Assembly (NCBI RefSeq): GCF_004919685.1
Contig: NZ_SMYZ01000089.1
Span: 79,303 to 143,302 of the forward strand
Reading direction: 5' to 3'
Length of the DNA: 64,000 nt
Source: Mesorhizobium norvegicum
GTDB taxonomy: Bacteria > Pseudomonadota > Alphaproteobacteria > Rhizobiales > Rhizobiaceae
Shown here: positions 44,070 through 51,790 of the stretch, one piece after another
Numbering within the stretch: the first letter of the stretch is position 1
Layout: every line of letters starts with the position of its first letter
The notes under the pieces: model-generated
What the model saw: only the letters and a program-made list of their open reading frames with translations
Database searches by the model: none
What the model was told of the DNA's origin: nothing
Program-made: the position numbers and the translations under genes

Positions 44070-44786
44070 ATGCCGCGCCAAACGAGTTCGAAGCCCAAAA
44101 TCCTGATCGTGCTGCATCAGGAGAATTCGAGCCCCGGACGCGTCGGCCACATGCTGCTGGAAGAGGGCTTCGATCTCGACATCCGCCGGCCGCCGCTGGG
44201 CGACAGCTTGCCGGAAACGCTGGATGGCCACGCCGGCACGGTGGTGTTCGGCGGGCCGATGAGCGCCAATGACGAGGACGAGTTCGTCCGCCGCGAGACC
44301 AACTGGCTGGAAATACCGCTCAGGGAGAACCGGCCGTTCCTAGGCATCTGCCTTGGCGCGCAGATGCTGGCCAATCATCTCGGCGGCAAGGTCGAGGGTC
44401 ATGGCGAAGGACTGGTCGAGATCGGCTGGTACAAGCTGAAGGCGACCGAAGCCGGCAAGCAGCTGATGCACTGGCCTGAGATGGTCTACCAGTTCCACCG
44501 CGAGGGTTTTTCGCTGCCGAGGGACGCGACGCTCTTGGCGACGGCCGAGACCTATCCCAACCAGGCCTTCCGCTATGGCGACAATGCCTGGGGCATCCAG
44601 TTCCATGGCGAGTTGACCAGGGTGATGATGCAGCGCTGGGTGGTGCGCGGCGCGCATCGCTTCGAGTTGCCGGGCGCGCAGCCCGGCCGCGATCATCTCG
44701 GCGGCCGGCTGATCTGGGACATGCATCTCAAGCGCTGGCTGGACGAGTTCCTGCGGATGATTTTCGGCAAGCCGGCTGCGCGGTAG
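44070..44786 (+). CDS. Class I glutamine amidotransferase-like protein
   Basis: A 238-residue protein related to the GATase domain of GMP synthase and YfeJ/GuaA-like proteins. The triad is Cys94 (LGICLGAQM), His179 and Glu181 (IQFHGE). There is no synthetase domain, so it may act as a stand-alone hydrolase or serve another enzyme. The substrate is unknown. It is the last gene of the heme-linked series, followed by repeats. Confidence 0.88.
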   Translation: MPRQTSSKPKILIVLHQENSSPGRVGHMLLEEGFDLDIRRPPLGDSLPETLDGHAGTVVFGGPMSANDEDEFVRRETNWLEIPLRENRPFLGICLGAQMLANHLGGKVEGHGEGLVEIGWYKLKATEAGKQLMHWPEMVYQFHREGFSLPRDATLLATAETYPNQAFRYGDNAWGIQFHGELTRVMMQRWVVRGAHRFELPGAQPGRDHLGGRLIWDMHLKRWLDEFLRMIFGKPAAR

Positions 44787-44805
44787 CTCCATCTCTTTGC
44801 TTTTC

Positions 44806-44952
44806 GCAATTCCGAACGGAGAACCGTTTCGCGATTTTCCTGCAATTTCTCCAAAGCGCGTCGCGTCGAAACGGATTCAGGCGACGCGCTTAAGGTCTTT
44901 GCCTCCATGCATGTCGTCTCAAAACCGGAGCCGCTTTTGAGCGACATGCATC
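44806..44952. repeat. Composite rhizobial palindromic repeat (two modules)
   Basis: The first module, 44806-44849, resembles the AATTCC-type elements at 23674 and 34480. The second, 44871-44950, has AACGGATTCAGGCGACGCGC, then a stem GCATGTCG (44909-44916) / CGACATGC (44942-44949) with internal TCAAAA / TTTTGA. Parts of the second module recur at 14381-14450 and 29403-29448. The stop codon of the NIPSNAP gene lies at its right edge. Confidence 0.85.
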
Positions 44953-45259
44953 AGGGTTCGAGCACTGGCCGCATGAAGCTGCGCTCATAGCTGAGAATGC
45001 TGCGATTGCGCTTTTCCGTTTCAAAAACATCCTGGCATTCCGGGTCGGCAGCCATCCGCTTGCGATAGTCCTCGTAGTCAGCAAGGCTCGGAAAGCTGAA
45101 CATGGCATAGGCGATATTGTTCGCTCCTTCGCCCGGAAGGAAATAGCCATGATGGTTTCCGCCGAGGCGATTGACCAGACCGATCCAGCGACGGCCATAT
45201 TCTTCAAACTCGGCAAGCTTGTAAGGATCAATGACGTATTTCAGGTAACAGGTGATCAT
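44951..45259 (-). CDS. NIPSNAP family protein
   Basis: A 102-residue protein of the NIPSNAP (dimeric ferredoxin-like) family: MITCYLKYVIDPYKLAEFEEYG, then LGGNHHGYFLPGEGANN with adjacent histidines, and MFSFPSLADYEDYRKRM. The biochemical role of bacterial members is not clear. It lies 47 bases downstream of the MFS exporter gene and probably shares its transcript. Confidence 0.9.
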   Translation of the reverse strand: MITCYLKYVIDPYKLAEFEEYGRRWIGLVNRLGGNHHGYFLPGEGANNIAYAMFSFPSLADYEDYRKRMAADPECQDVFETEKRNRSILSYERSFMRPVLEP

Positions 45260-45306
45260 GGGAGTTCCTGTGACGGGTGATGTATCTTGCTGACCGTGAG
45301 CGAACG

Positions 45307-46545
45307 TCAGTTCCGCCCGTTGAGATGGCGCACCTTGCGCAATTGCGGGAACAGATAGGCCCACAGGCCCACAACCGCGATGGCGCCGATGCCGCCGACC
45401 ACCACCGCCGGCACCGTGCCGATGAGCGCCGCCATCGTGCCCGCACGGAATTCGCCGAGCTCGTTGGAGGCGCCGACGAAGACCTGGTTGACGGCGTTGA
45501 CGCGGCCGCGCACCGCGTCCGGCGTCCACAACTGGATCAGCGTTTCCCTGATATAGACGCTGAACATGTCGGTGGCGCCCAGCAGCGCCAATGCGACGAT
45601 CGACAGCCAGGTGATGGTCGACAGGCCGAACAGCACGGTGCAGGCACCGAACGACGCGGCGCCGCCGAGCATGACCAGTCCCGCATGGTTGCGGATCGGA
45701 TGGCCGGCCAGCCAGATGGCGACCCAGATGGAGCCGGCAGCAGGCGCTGAGCGCAGCAGGCCAAGTCCCCACGGGCCGAGATGGAGGATATCGCGCGCGT
45801 AGACCGGCAGCAGCGCCGAAGCGCCGGACAGGAGCACGGCGAACAGATCAAGCGAGATGGCGCCCAGCACGATCTTCTCGCTCCAGATATAGCTGAACCC
45901 GCCTAACAGGTGCTGCATCGTCGGCTTTTCCGTCTCGGTGCGCTGCGACGGCTTCGGGATGGTGAAGATCAGCAGCCCGGACACAAGCATCAGGACAGCG
46001 GCCGTGCCGTAGGCCACTTCCGGCGACACGCCGTAGAGCAGGCCGCCGGCAACCGGGCCAACGATGGTCGCCGTCTGCCAGGCCGACGAATTCCAGGCGA
46101 TGGCGTTGGCGAAATCCTCCGATGGCACCAGATTGGCGAACAGCGAGGCGGAGGCCGGGCCGAAGAAGGCGCGGGCGACGCCGAACATGGCGAGGACGGC
46201 GAAGATCGGCAGCGGCCCGCTGATGCCGCGCAGCGTCAGAAACAGCAGCGCCAGCGCGCACATCGCCTCCACCACCACCGCCAGCGCCATGATCAGGCGG
46301 CGGCCGAAGCGGTCGGCGACGACGCCGGTGACCAGCACCAGCAGCAGCGACGGCAGGAACTGGACGATGCCGACCAGGCCGAGATCGAGCGGGTCGCGGG
46401 TCAGGTCGTACATCTGCCAGCCGACGGCGACGGACACGATCATGGTGGCGAATGTGGTGAGGAAACGCGCCGCCCAATAGCTCAGAAAGGAGCGGTGGCG
46501 GAACGCGGCATAGCGCTGGTCCGGCGAGGTTTGTGCGGATGTCAT
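45307..46545 (-). CDS. MFS transporter, EntS-like exporter
   Basis: A 412-residue twelve-helix secondary transporter of the MFS_3/EntS type. The motif between helices 2 and 3 is VADRFGRRLIM. FLPSLLLVLVTGVVADR and GVARAFFGPASASLFANLVP are typical of exporters of siderophores or drugs. The substrate is unknown. It is followed by the NIPSNAP gene and preceded, 160 bp upstream, by an aminotransferase gene. Confidence 0.9.
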   Translation of the reverse strand: MTSAQTSPDQRYAAFRHRSFLSYWAARFLTTFATMIVSVAVGWQMYDLTRDPLDLGLVGIVQFLPSLLLVLVTGVVADRFGRRLIMALAVVVEAMCALALLFLTLRGISGPLPIFAVLAMFGVARAFFGPASASLFANLVPSEDFANAIAWNSSAWQTATIVGPVAGGLLYGVSPEVAYGTAAVLMLVSGLLIFTIPKPSQRTETEKPTMQHLLGGFSYIWSEKIVLGAISLDLFAVLLSGASALLPVYARDILHLGPWGLGLLRSAPAAGSIWVAIWLAGHPIRNHAGLVMLGGAASFGACTVLFGLSTITWLSIVALALLGATDMFSVYIRETLIQLWTPDAVRGRVNAVNQVFVGASNELGEFRAGTMAALIGTVPAVVVGGIGAIAVVGLWAYLFPQLRKVRHLNGRN

Positions 46546-46705
46546 GGAGTGAGGCCCCGTTGCGATGGCATCAGCTGGCGGGGCACTTCCACGATGGGCG
46601 CTGGTCCGGCTGGCGGAACTTTTAGCTCAGTTCGCCGCGGATATGCGTTAAAATCAGTGCTGGATCAAGGAATTTTCAGCCTGTTCCATCGCCCGCACGG
46701 GGAAG

Positions 46706-47806
46706 TTACTGCCTCAGCGCGGCGGAAATGGCGTCGAGGCCGCCCCTCAATTCGGCTTCGGTCGGCCAGCCAAAGCCGACGCGGAAGAAGCGCTTCTCCA
46801 TCTCGAACCAGTGGCCGGGTCCGACATAGGTGCGGTGGTTCTCCAGCAGGTTCACATAGAACCGGTCGAGGTCGAAGCCGGGATCGACATTCAGGCGGGG
46901 GAACCCGACGACACCGCCTTCGGGCCGCACCCAGTCGACCAGTGGCTCGCGGTCGATCCAGGCCTGGACGATGTCGCGACGCCCCGCCATTTCGGGCAGC
47001 AGCGTCGCCAGGAAGGCGTCCCGGCGCTCAAGCATGCCGCGCGCGATGCCTTCGTCGATGACGCTGCCGCAGATGCCGATCTGCTCCTTGGCGGCGAGGA
47101 ATTTCTCCTGAAGCTCCGCATCCCTGGTGATCAGCCAGCCGATACGGATGCCGGGGATGCCGAAGGCCTTGGACAGCGACGAGACGCTGATCGCCTTCGG
47201 GCTGAGCGACGCCGCCGCCGGCAGGCGACGGCCGTAGGAGAGGTCGCGGTAGGTCTCGTCGACCAGCAGATGACAATTCGTGCTTTCCGCGAGCGCCACC
47301 AGCGCATCGAGCTCGGTTCGGTTCATCATCGTGCCGGTCGGGTTGTGCGGGCAGGTGACGCTGATCAGTTTCGTGTTCGGCTGTATCGCCGCCTTGACGC
47401 GTTCGACATCGATGGCGAAGCCTTCCTCGAAGGCCAGGTCGACAAAGCTGATGGCGCAGCCGATCGCCCTTGGGGTTTCGATGTTGGTGGCGTAGTTGGG
47501 CCGGATGACGACGAGATGGTCGTTCGCCGACAAGAGCGAGGTCGAGATGATGAACAGCGCGCCGGCGGCACCGGCGGTGATCAGGACATCATCCGGTGAA
47601 ATACCGGCGTCCTGCGCCGATATCAGTGCACGCAACGCCTTGTCGCCGCGATGCTCGCCATAGAAAAGCGTGAGATCAGGCAGTGACAGCCCGATGTCGG
47701 AGAGCTTCTGGTCGGCGATCGAACTTTCGGAGAGATTGTAGCGGATACGTTCGTAGCCGTACTCTTCCGGCGCCTCTTTCTCGATCACCATCCTGGTGTA
47801 GTTCAT
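46706..47806 (-). CDS. PLP-dependent aminotransferase, class I/II
   Basis: A 366-residue fold-type I enzyme. PLP binds Lys213 in VSSLSKAFGIPGIRIGW; Asn155 in CPHNPTGTMM and Asp183/Tyr186 in LLVDETYRDL complete the cofactor site. It resembles the MalY/PatB and capreomycidine-synthase-like aminotransferases. A GGGGGAAGCC site supports the start at 47806, and the longer open frame upstream is not used. The substrate cannot be assigned. Confidence 0.92.
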   Translation of the reverse strand: MNYTRMVIEKEAPEEYGYERIRYNLSESSIADQKLSDIGLSLPDLTLFYGEHRGDKALRALISAQDAGISPDDVLITAGAAGALFIISTSLLSANDHLVVIRPNYATNIETPRAIGCAISFVDLAFEEGFAIDVERVKAAIQPNTKLISVTCPHNPTGTMMNRTELDALVALAESTNCHLLVDETYRDLSYGRRLPAAASLSPKAISVSSLSKAFGIPGIRIGWLITRDAELQEKFLAAKEQIGICGSVIDEGIARGMLERRDAFLATLLPEMAGRRDIVQAWIDREPLVDWVRPEGGVVGFPRLNVDPGFDLDRFYVNLLENHRTYVGPGHWFEMEKRFFRVGFGWPTEAELRGGLDAISAALRQ

Positions 47807-47843
47807 GGCTTCCCCCAAAGACCTTGTCGGCCCCATCCAAGCC

Positions 47844-47888
47844 ATAAAAACATGAAGCCTGCCAAGGCGGATTCGCCGGCAGGCTCCA
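47844..47888 (-). terminator. Intrinsic terminator of the mucR-type gene
   Basis: On the minus strand AGCCTGCC pairs with GGCAGGCT (47856-47863 with 47878-47885), followed by TCATGTTTTTATGG. It lies between the MucR-type gene and the aminotransferase. Confidence 0.75.
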
Positions 47889-47926
47889 ATCAATCTATTG
47901 GCTCAGAGCCGGATTGGGTCTTTGCT

Positions 47927-48388
47927 TCAGGCTGAAACCTTGGCCTTCCTGCCCTTGGCAGGTGCCTTCACGGGGGCGGCCTTGCGGCCGAGGCCGATCG
48001 ACTTGGCCAGCAGCGAGCGCGAGGCCGCGTAGTTGGGGGCGACCATCGGATAGTCCGACGGCAAGCCCCACTTGGTGCGATAGGCGTCCGGCGTCAGGCC
48101 GAAATGCACACCGAGGTGACGCTTCAGCGATTTGAACTTCTTGCCGTCCTCGAGGCAGATAATGAAATCGGGCGTCACCGACTTCTTGGGGTTGACCGCC
48201 GGGACCAGGGGAGCAGCCACCGGAACCACCGGCTTGCCGAGCCCGCTTATCGAGGTGCTGACGCTGGCGATGAGGTCGGCCAGGCCGGAAACGGGCAAGC
48301 GGTTCTTCTCGACATAAGCGGATACGATGTGAGCGGTCAGCTCGAGCAGGTCGATGTCTTTACGGGTACTGTTGCTATCGTCGGTCAC
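47927..48388 (-). CDS. MucR/Ros family transcriptional regulator with Cys-x2-Asp zinc-finger variant
   Basis: A 153-residue DNA-binding protein of the Ros/MucR family, which represses exopolysaccharide, motility and symbiosis genes at AT-rich sites. The finger is CLEDGKKFKSLKRHLGVHFG: Cys78, Asp81 in place of the second Cys of Ros, His91 and His95. Such variants are known in Mesorhizobium. The N-terminal domain (DLLELTAHIVSAYVEKN) drives oligomerisation, and the C-terminal tail is Lys/Ala-rich. The 215-bp upstream region is AT-rich and could be self-regulated. Confidence 0.92.
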   Translation of the reverse strand: MTDDSNSTRKDIDLLELTAHIVSAYVEKNRLPVSGLADLIASVSTSISGLGKPVVPVAAPLVPAVNPKKSVTPDFIICLEDGKKFKSLKRHLGVHFGLTPDAYRTKWGLPSDYPMVAPNYAASRSLLAKSIGLGRKAAPVKAPAKGRKAKVSA

Positions 48389-48600
48389 TCTATTTCTCCG
48401 TCTACAGCGAATGACCTGAAAATCGGATTCGACTTTCGGAAAGGATCATGCGCGAAATCAAAATGCTATGGCGTCCTTCGTGCACCCACGGGACGAATGG
48501 CGTTGTTGTGGCGCGGAATTCCTAGTCGGCAAATCTGCGTAACGCAATGACTTGGTGTCAAGTCACACGTTATTTTGAACAACTATATTAAACAATAACA
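48389..48600. promoter_or_regulatory. AT-rich upstream region of the MucR-type gene
   Basis: The stretch contains CACGTTATTTTGAACAACTA and TATTAAACAATAACAG near 48565-48602, which is unusually AT-rich for this genome. MucR proteins favour AT-rich targets, so autoregulation is plausible. No gene was seen here. Confidence 0.4.
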
Positions 48601-48603
48601 GTA

Positions 48604-49308
48604 TCAGACTATCAGCGCCTTGTCGCGCCACAAACGAAATCCGCCTTCGAAGGCGCGTGTGTTGTCACCGCGCCTGGAGTCGGCGGGCAATTCATCGAGC
48701 TTGTCGACATTGCCGCCGCCAATGACGACATAGTCAGGCTGCAGGGCGGCGCGAAGCCGGTCGACAACGTCGAAAACATATTTGCGCCATTTCTTCTTGC
48801 CGCGCTTTTCGAGGCCGCGCTCGCCGACATAGTCCTCGAAACTCTTGCCCTTCTTGTAGGGCAGGTGCGCAAGTTCCATCGGCTGGGCAACATTGTCGGC
48901 AATCATCGCCGCACCGAGACCAGTGCCGAGCCCGAGGAACAGCATGCGCCCGCCCTCATAGCTACCGATGGCCTGCATCAGCGCATCGTTGACCACCTTC
49001 ACAGGTTTGCCGAACGCACCCGCGAAGTCGAATCCAGCCCAGCCCTTGCCGAGATTGGCGGGGTCGGTCAGCGGCCTGTTGTGATTGACCGGGCCGGGAT
49101 AGCCCATCGAGACGACATCATAGGACAGGCCCTCGGCGAGCTTCTTCACCGCGTCGATCATCTGCTGCGGCGTCAGGTCCGGTCCGGAGTCGGCGCGGCG
49201 CTCCTCGCCGCCGGCGCTGGTGAGGATCTTGACGTGCGAGCCGCCAATATCGATCGAGAGCACGATCTTTTCAGCATCGGCTGCCGGTTGTTTCACCGCC
49301 TTGGCCAT
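48604..49308 (-). CDS. ROK family polyphosphate glucokinase-like protein
   Basis: A 234-residue sugar kinase of the ROK/PPGK type. Phosphate-binding SIDIGGSHVKILTS is at the N terminus, the catalytic Asp is in VVNDALMQAIGSY, and the nucleotide site is GLGTGLGAAMI. It lacks the cysteine-rich ROK zinc motif, as in PPGK-like members. It lies 12 bp downstream of zwf, so it would feed glucose-6-phosphate to the same pathway. Whether polyphosphate or ATP is the donor is not shown. Confidence 0.85.
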   Translation of the reverse strand: MAKAVKQPAADAEKIVLSIDIGGSHVKILTSAGGEERRADSGPDLTPQQMIDAVKKLAEGLSYDVVSMGYPGPVNHNRPLTDPANLGKGWAGFDFAGAFGKPVKVVNDALMQAIGSYEGGRMLFLGLGTGLGAAMIADNVAQPMELAHLPYKKGKSFEDYVGERGLEKRGKKKWRKYVFDVVDRLRAALQPDYVVIGGGNVDKLDELPADSRRGDNTRAFEGGFRLWRDKALIV

Positions 49309-49320
49309 CGTGTCACCCTC

Positions 49321-50697
49321 TCACTTTACCGGATCGATCCAGCCATTGGGCGGCCCGAACCCGGCCATGACGTCCGCTGGGCCCCATGTTCCCGGCTCGT
49401 AGAGGTGCGGTGGCGTGGTGTCGCCAAGCACCGGGCCGACGATGCGCCAGGCCAGCTCGCTGGCATCCTGGCGGGTGAACAGCTGACCGTTGCCGTTCAT
49501 GGCATCGCCGATCAGCCGCTCGTAGGGCGGCATGTCGCCCTTGCTGTCGTCGAGCGCCGTCAGCTCGACCTGCTCGCCGATCATGTCGTCGCCCGGCGCC
49601 TTGCGCTGGGCGCCGATGGCGATCACCACCTGGGGGTCGATGCGGAAGCGGACGTAGTTCTGGTCGGCAGGCTTGATCGGGTCGAAGACATCGAGCGGCG
49701 GCCGCTTCAGCCGCACCACCACTTCGGTGACATGCACCGGCATGTTCTTGCCGGCGCGGATGAAGAACGGCACGTCCTGCCAGCGCCAGGTATCGACGAA
49801 GAAACGCACCGCCGCGAAGGTCTCGACCGGCGAGTTCGGCGCTACGCCCGGCTCGGCAAGATAGCCGGTGAACTGGCCACGCACGACATCGTCCCTGGTC
49901 AGCGTGCGGATGGCGCGCAGCACCTGGACCTTCTCGTCGATCAAATCGTCGGCGGAACGGCCGACAGGCGGCTCCATGGCAAGCAGCAACAGGATGTTGA
50001 GCAGGTGGTTCTCGATGACGTCCCTGATGCAGCCGACATCGTCATAGAAGCGGCCTCGCCCCTCGACGCCGAAATCCTCGGCCATGGTGATCTGCACGCT
50101 CTCGACGAAGTTGCGGTTCCAGATCGGCTCGAGGAAGGAGTTGGCGAAGCGGAAATAGAGCAGGTTCTGGATCGCTTCCTTGCCGAGATAGTGGTCGATG
50201 CGGAAGATCGACTGTTCGTCGAACACCAGGTGCAGAATCCGGTTCAGCCAGCGCGCCGATTGCAGATCGTGGCCGAAGGGCTTTTCCACCATCAGCCGTG
50301 CGCCATGCGCCGTGCCCGATTGTTCCAGGCCCTGGACGACGGTCTCGAACATGGTCGGCGGCACCGCCATGTAGTGCAGCGGCCGCTGCGCCGTGCCGAG
50401 CGCGCTTTTCAGTTTCTCGAACGTCGCTCCATCGCGGTAGTCGCCGCTGACATAGCGCAGCAGGGAGGCGAATTTGGCGAACACCTTTTCGTCGATCTTG
50501 CCCAGCGCATTGACGATGCCGTCGCGGGCACGCGCCTGCAATTGCTTGAGGTCCCAGGCGTCGAACGCGACGCCGATCACCGGTTCGGTGAGCGTGCCCT
50601 TGGCGACCATCTGGTAAAGCGCTGGAAATATCTTCTTGTGAGCGAGGTCGCCGGTCGCCCCGAAGAGCACCAGCGTGTCGGACCGTTCCTGGCTCAT
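49321..50697 (-). CDS. zwf: Glucose-6-phosphate 1-dehydrogenase
   Basis: Zwf oxidises glucose-6-phosphate to 6-phosphogluconolactone, making NAD(P)H. At 458 residues it is a slightly short but complete member. The coenzyme site is VLFGATGDLAHKK (residues 11-23), and the substrate/catalytic segment RIDHYLGKEAIQN lies near residue 160. The start at 50697 follows GGGGAG. It sits 22 bp after gnd on the same strand. The lactonase pgl is not in this cluster. Confidence 0.96.
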   Translation of the reverse strand: MSQERSDTLVLFGATGDLAHKKIFPALYQMVAKGTLTEPVIGVAFDAWDLKQLQARARDGIVNALGKIDEKVFAKFASLLRYVSGDYRDGATFEKLKSALGTAQRPLHYMAVPPTMFETVVQGLEQSGTAHGARLMVEKPFGHDLQSARWLNRILHLVFDEQSIFRIDHYLGKEAIQNLLYFRFANSFLEPIWNRNFVESVQITMAEDFGVEGRGRFYDDVGCIRDVIENHLLNILLLLAMEPPVGRSADDLIDEKVQVLRAIRTLTRDDVVRGQFTGYLAEPGVAPNSPVETFAAVRFFVDTWRWQDVPFFIRAGKNMPVHVTEVVVRLKRPPLDVFDPIKPADQNYVRFRIDPQVVIAIGAQRKAPGDDMIGEQVELTALDDSKGDMPPYERLIGDAMNGNGQLFTRQDASELAWRIVGPVLGDTTPPHLYEPGTWGPADVMAGFGPPNGWIDPVK

Positions 50698-50719
50698 GCG
50701 CGCGTCTCCCCTGCCGCCG

Positions 50720-51733
50720 TCACTTGCCGGCCTTCGTCTTTTCGACATGGCCGCCAAAGGCATAGCGCATGGCGGACAACAGCTTGTCGGCGAATTCGGA
50801 TTCGCCTTGCGAGGAGAAGCGGTCGAACAGCGCCGAGGACAGCACCGGCGCCGGCACGCCGGTGTCGATCGCCGCCTTCAGCGTCCAGCGTCCCTCGCCG
50901 GAATCCGAGACGCGGCCGCCGAAATTCGCCAGGCCCGGATCGCTTTTCAATGCGCCGGCCGTCAGGTCGAGCAGCCAGGAGCCGATCACGCTGCCATGCC
51001 GCCAGACCTCGGCCACCTGGGGAAGGTCGATATCGAACTGGTAGTATTGCGGGTTTTCCAGCGGGCTGGTCTCGGCGTCCGCCGTCCGTTGCCGCTTGCC
51101 GGCATTGGCCGATTTCAGGATGTTCATGCCTTCGGCATAGGCGGCCATGACGCCATACTCGATGCCGTTGTGCACCATCTTGACGAAGTGACCGGCGCCG
51201 CTCGGTCCGCAATGCAGGTAGCCAAAGGGCGCGGTCCCGGCATCCTTGGGCGGATTGGAGCCGGCATCGGCGCCGGGTGCCAGCGTGGCAAAGACCGAAT
51301 CGAGGTGTTGCACCGCCACATCGGGACCGCCGATCATCAGGCAGTAGCCGCGCTCCAGGCCCCAGACACCGCCGCTGGTGCCGACATCGACGAGATGGAT
51401 ACCCTTGCCGGCCAGTTTCGCGGCCTGGTCGACGGCGTCGTGATAGTAGGAATTGCCGCCGTCGATGACGATGTCGCCGGGCTCCATCAGGGCCGCCACC
51501 TGATCGATGATCCTGCCGGTGATCGCCGCCGGCAGCATCAGCCACACGCAGCGCGGCTTGGCCAGTTTGCCGACGAATTCTTGCATTGAAGCCGCCCCTA
51601 GCGCCCCGTCTGTCACCAGAGCCGCGACGCTGGCGGGATTGATGTCGTAGACGACGCATTCGTGGCCGTCGCGCATCAGGCGCCGGACCATGTTGGCGCC
51701 CATCCGGCCCAGTCCCATCATTCCGATCTGCAT
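50720..51733 (-). CDS. gnd: 6-phosphogluconate dehydrogenase, decarboxylating (short GndA-like form)
   Basis: A 337-residue enzyme that converts 6-phosphogluconate to ribulose-5-phosphate and CO2. The NAD(P)-binding MQIGMMGLGRMGANMVRRL is at the N terminus, then the substrate-binding VDVGTSGGVWGLERGYCLM and the catalytic FVKMVHNGIEYG. Its length matches the short prokaryotic class, often NAD-linked, rather than the 470-residue class. It lies between the GH15 gene and zwf, all on the minus strand. Confidence 0.94.
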   Translation of the reverse strand: MQIGMMGLGRMGANMVRRLMRDGHECVVYDINPASVAALVTDGALGAASMQEFVGKLAKPRCVWLMLPAAITGRIIDQVAALMEPGDIVIDGGNSYYHDAVDQAAKLAGKGIHLVDVGTSGGVWGLERGYCLMIGGPDVAVQHLDSVFATLAPGADAGSNPPKDAGTAPFGYLHCGPSGAGHFVKMVHNGIEYGVMAAYAEGMNILKSANAGKRQRTADAETSPLENPQYYQFDIDLPQVAEVWRHGSVIGSWLLDLTAGALKSDPGLANFGGRVSDSGEGRWTLKAAIDTGVPAPVLSSALFDRFSSQGESEFADKLLSAMRYAFGGHVEKTKAGK

Positions 51734-51790
51734 GGTTTCGTCCCTGTTTCCTGATAGATTTACGGGGTTTATCGAGAAAGGATCACCTGG

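Noticed and set aside
48865..51150. Open frame of 761 codons on the plus strand across zwf and gnd
   Set aside because: It is antisense to two well-identified enzymes and shows only low-complexity Arg/His-rich translation.
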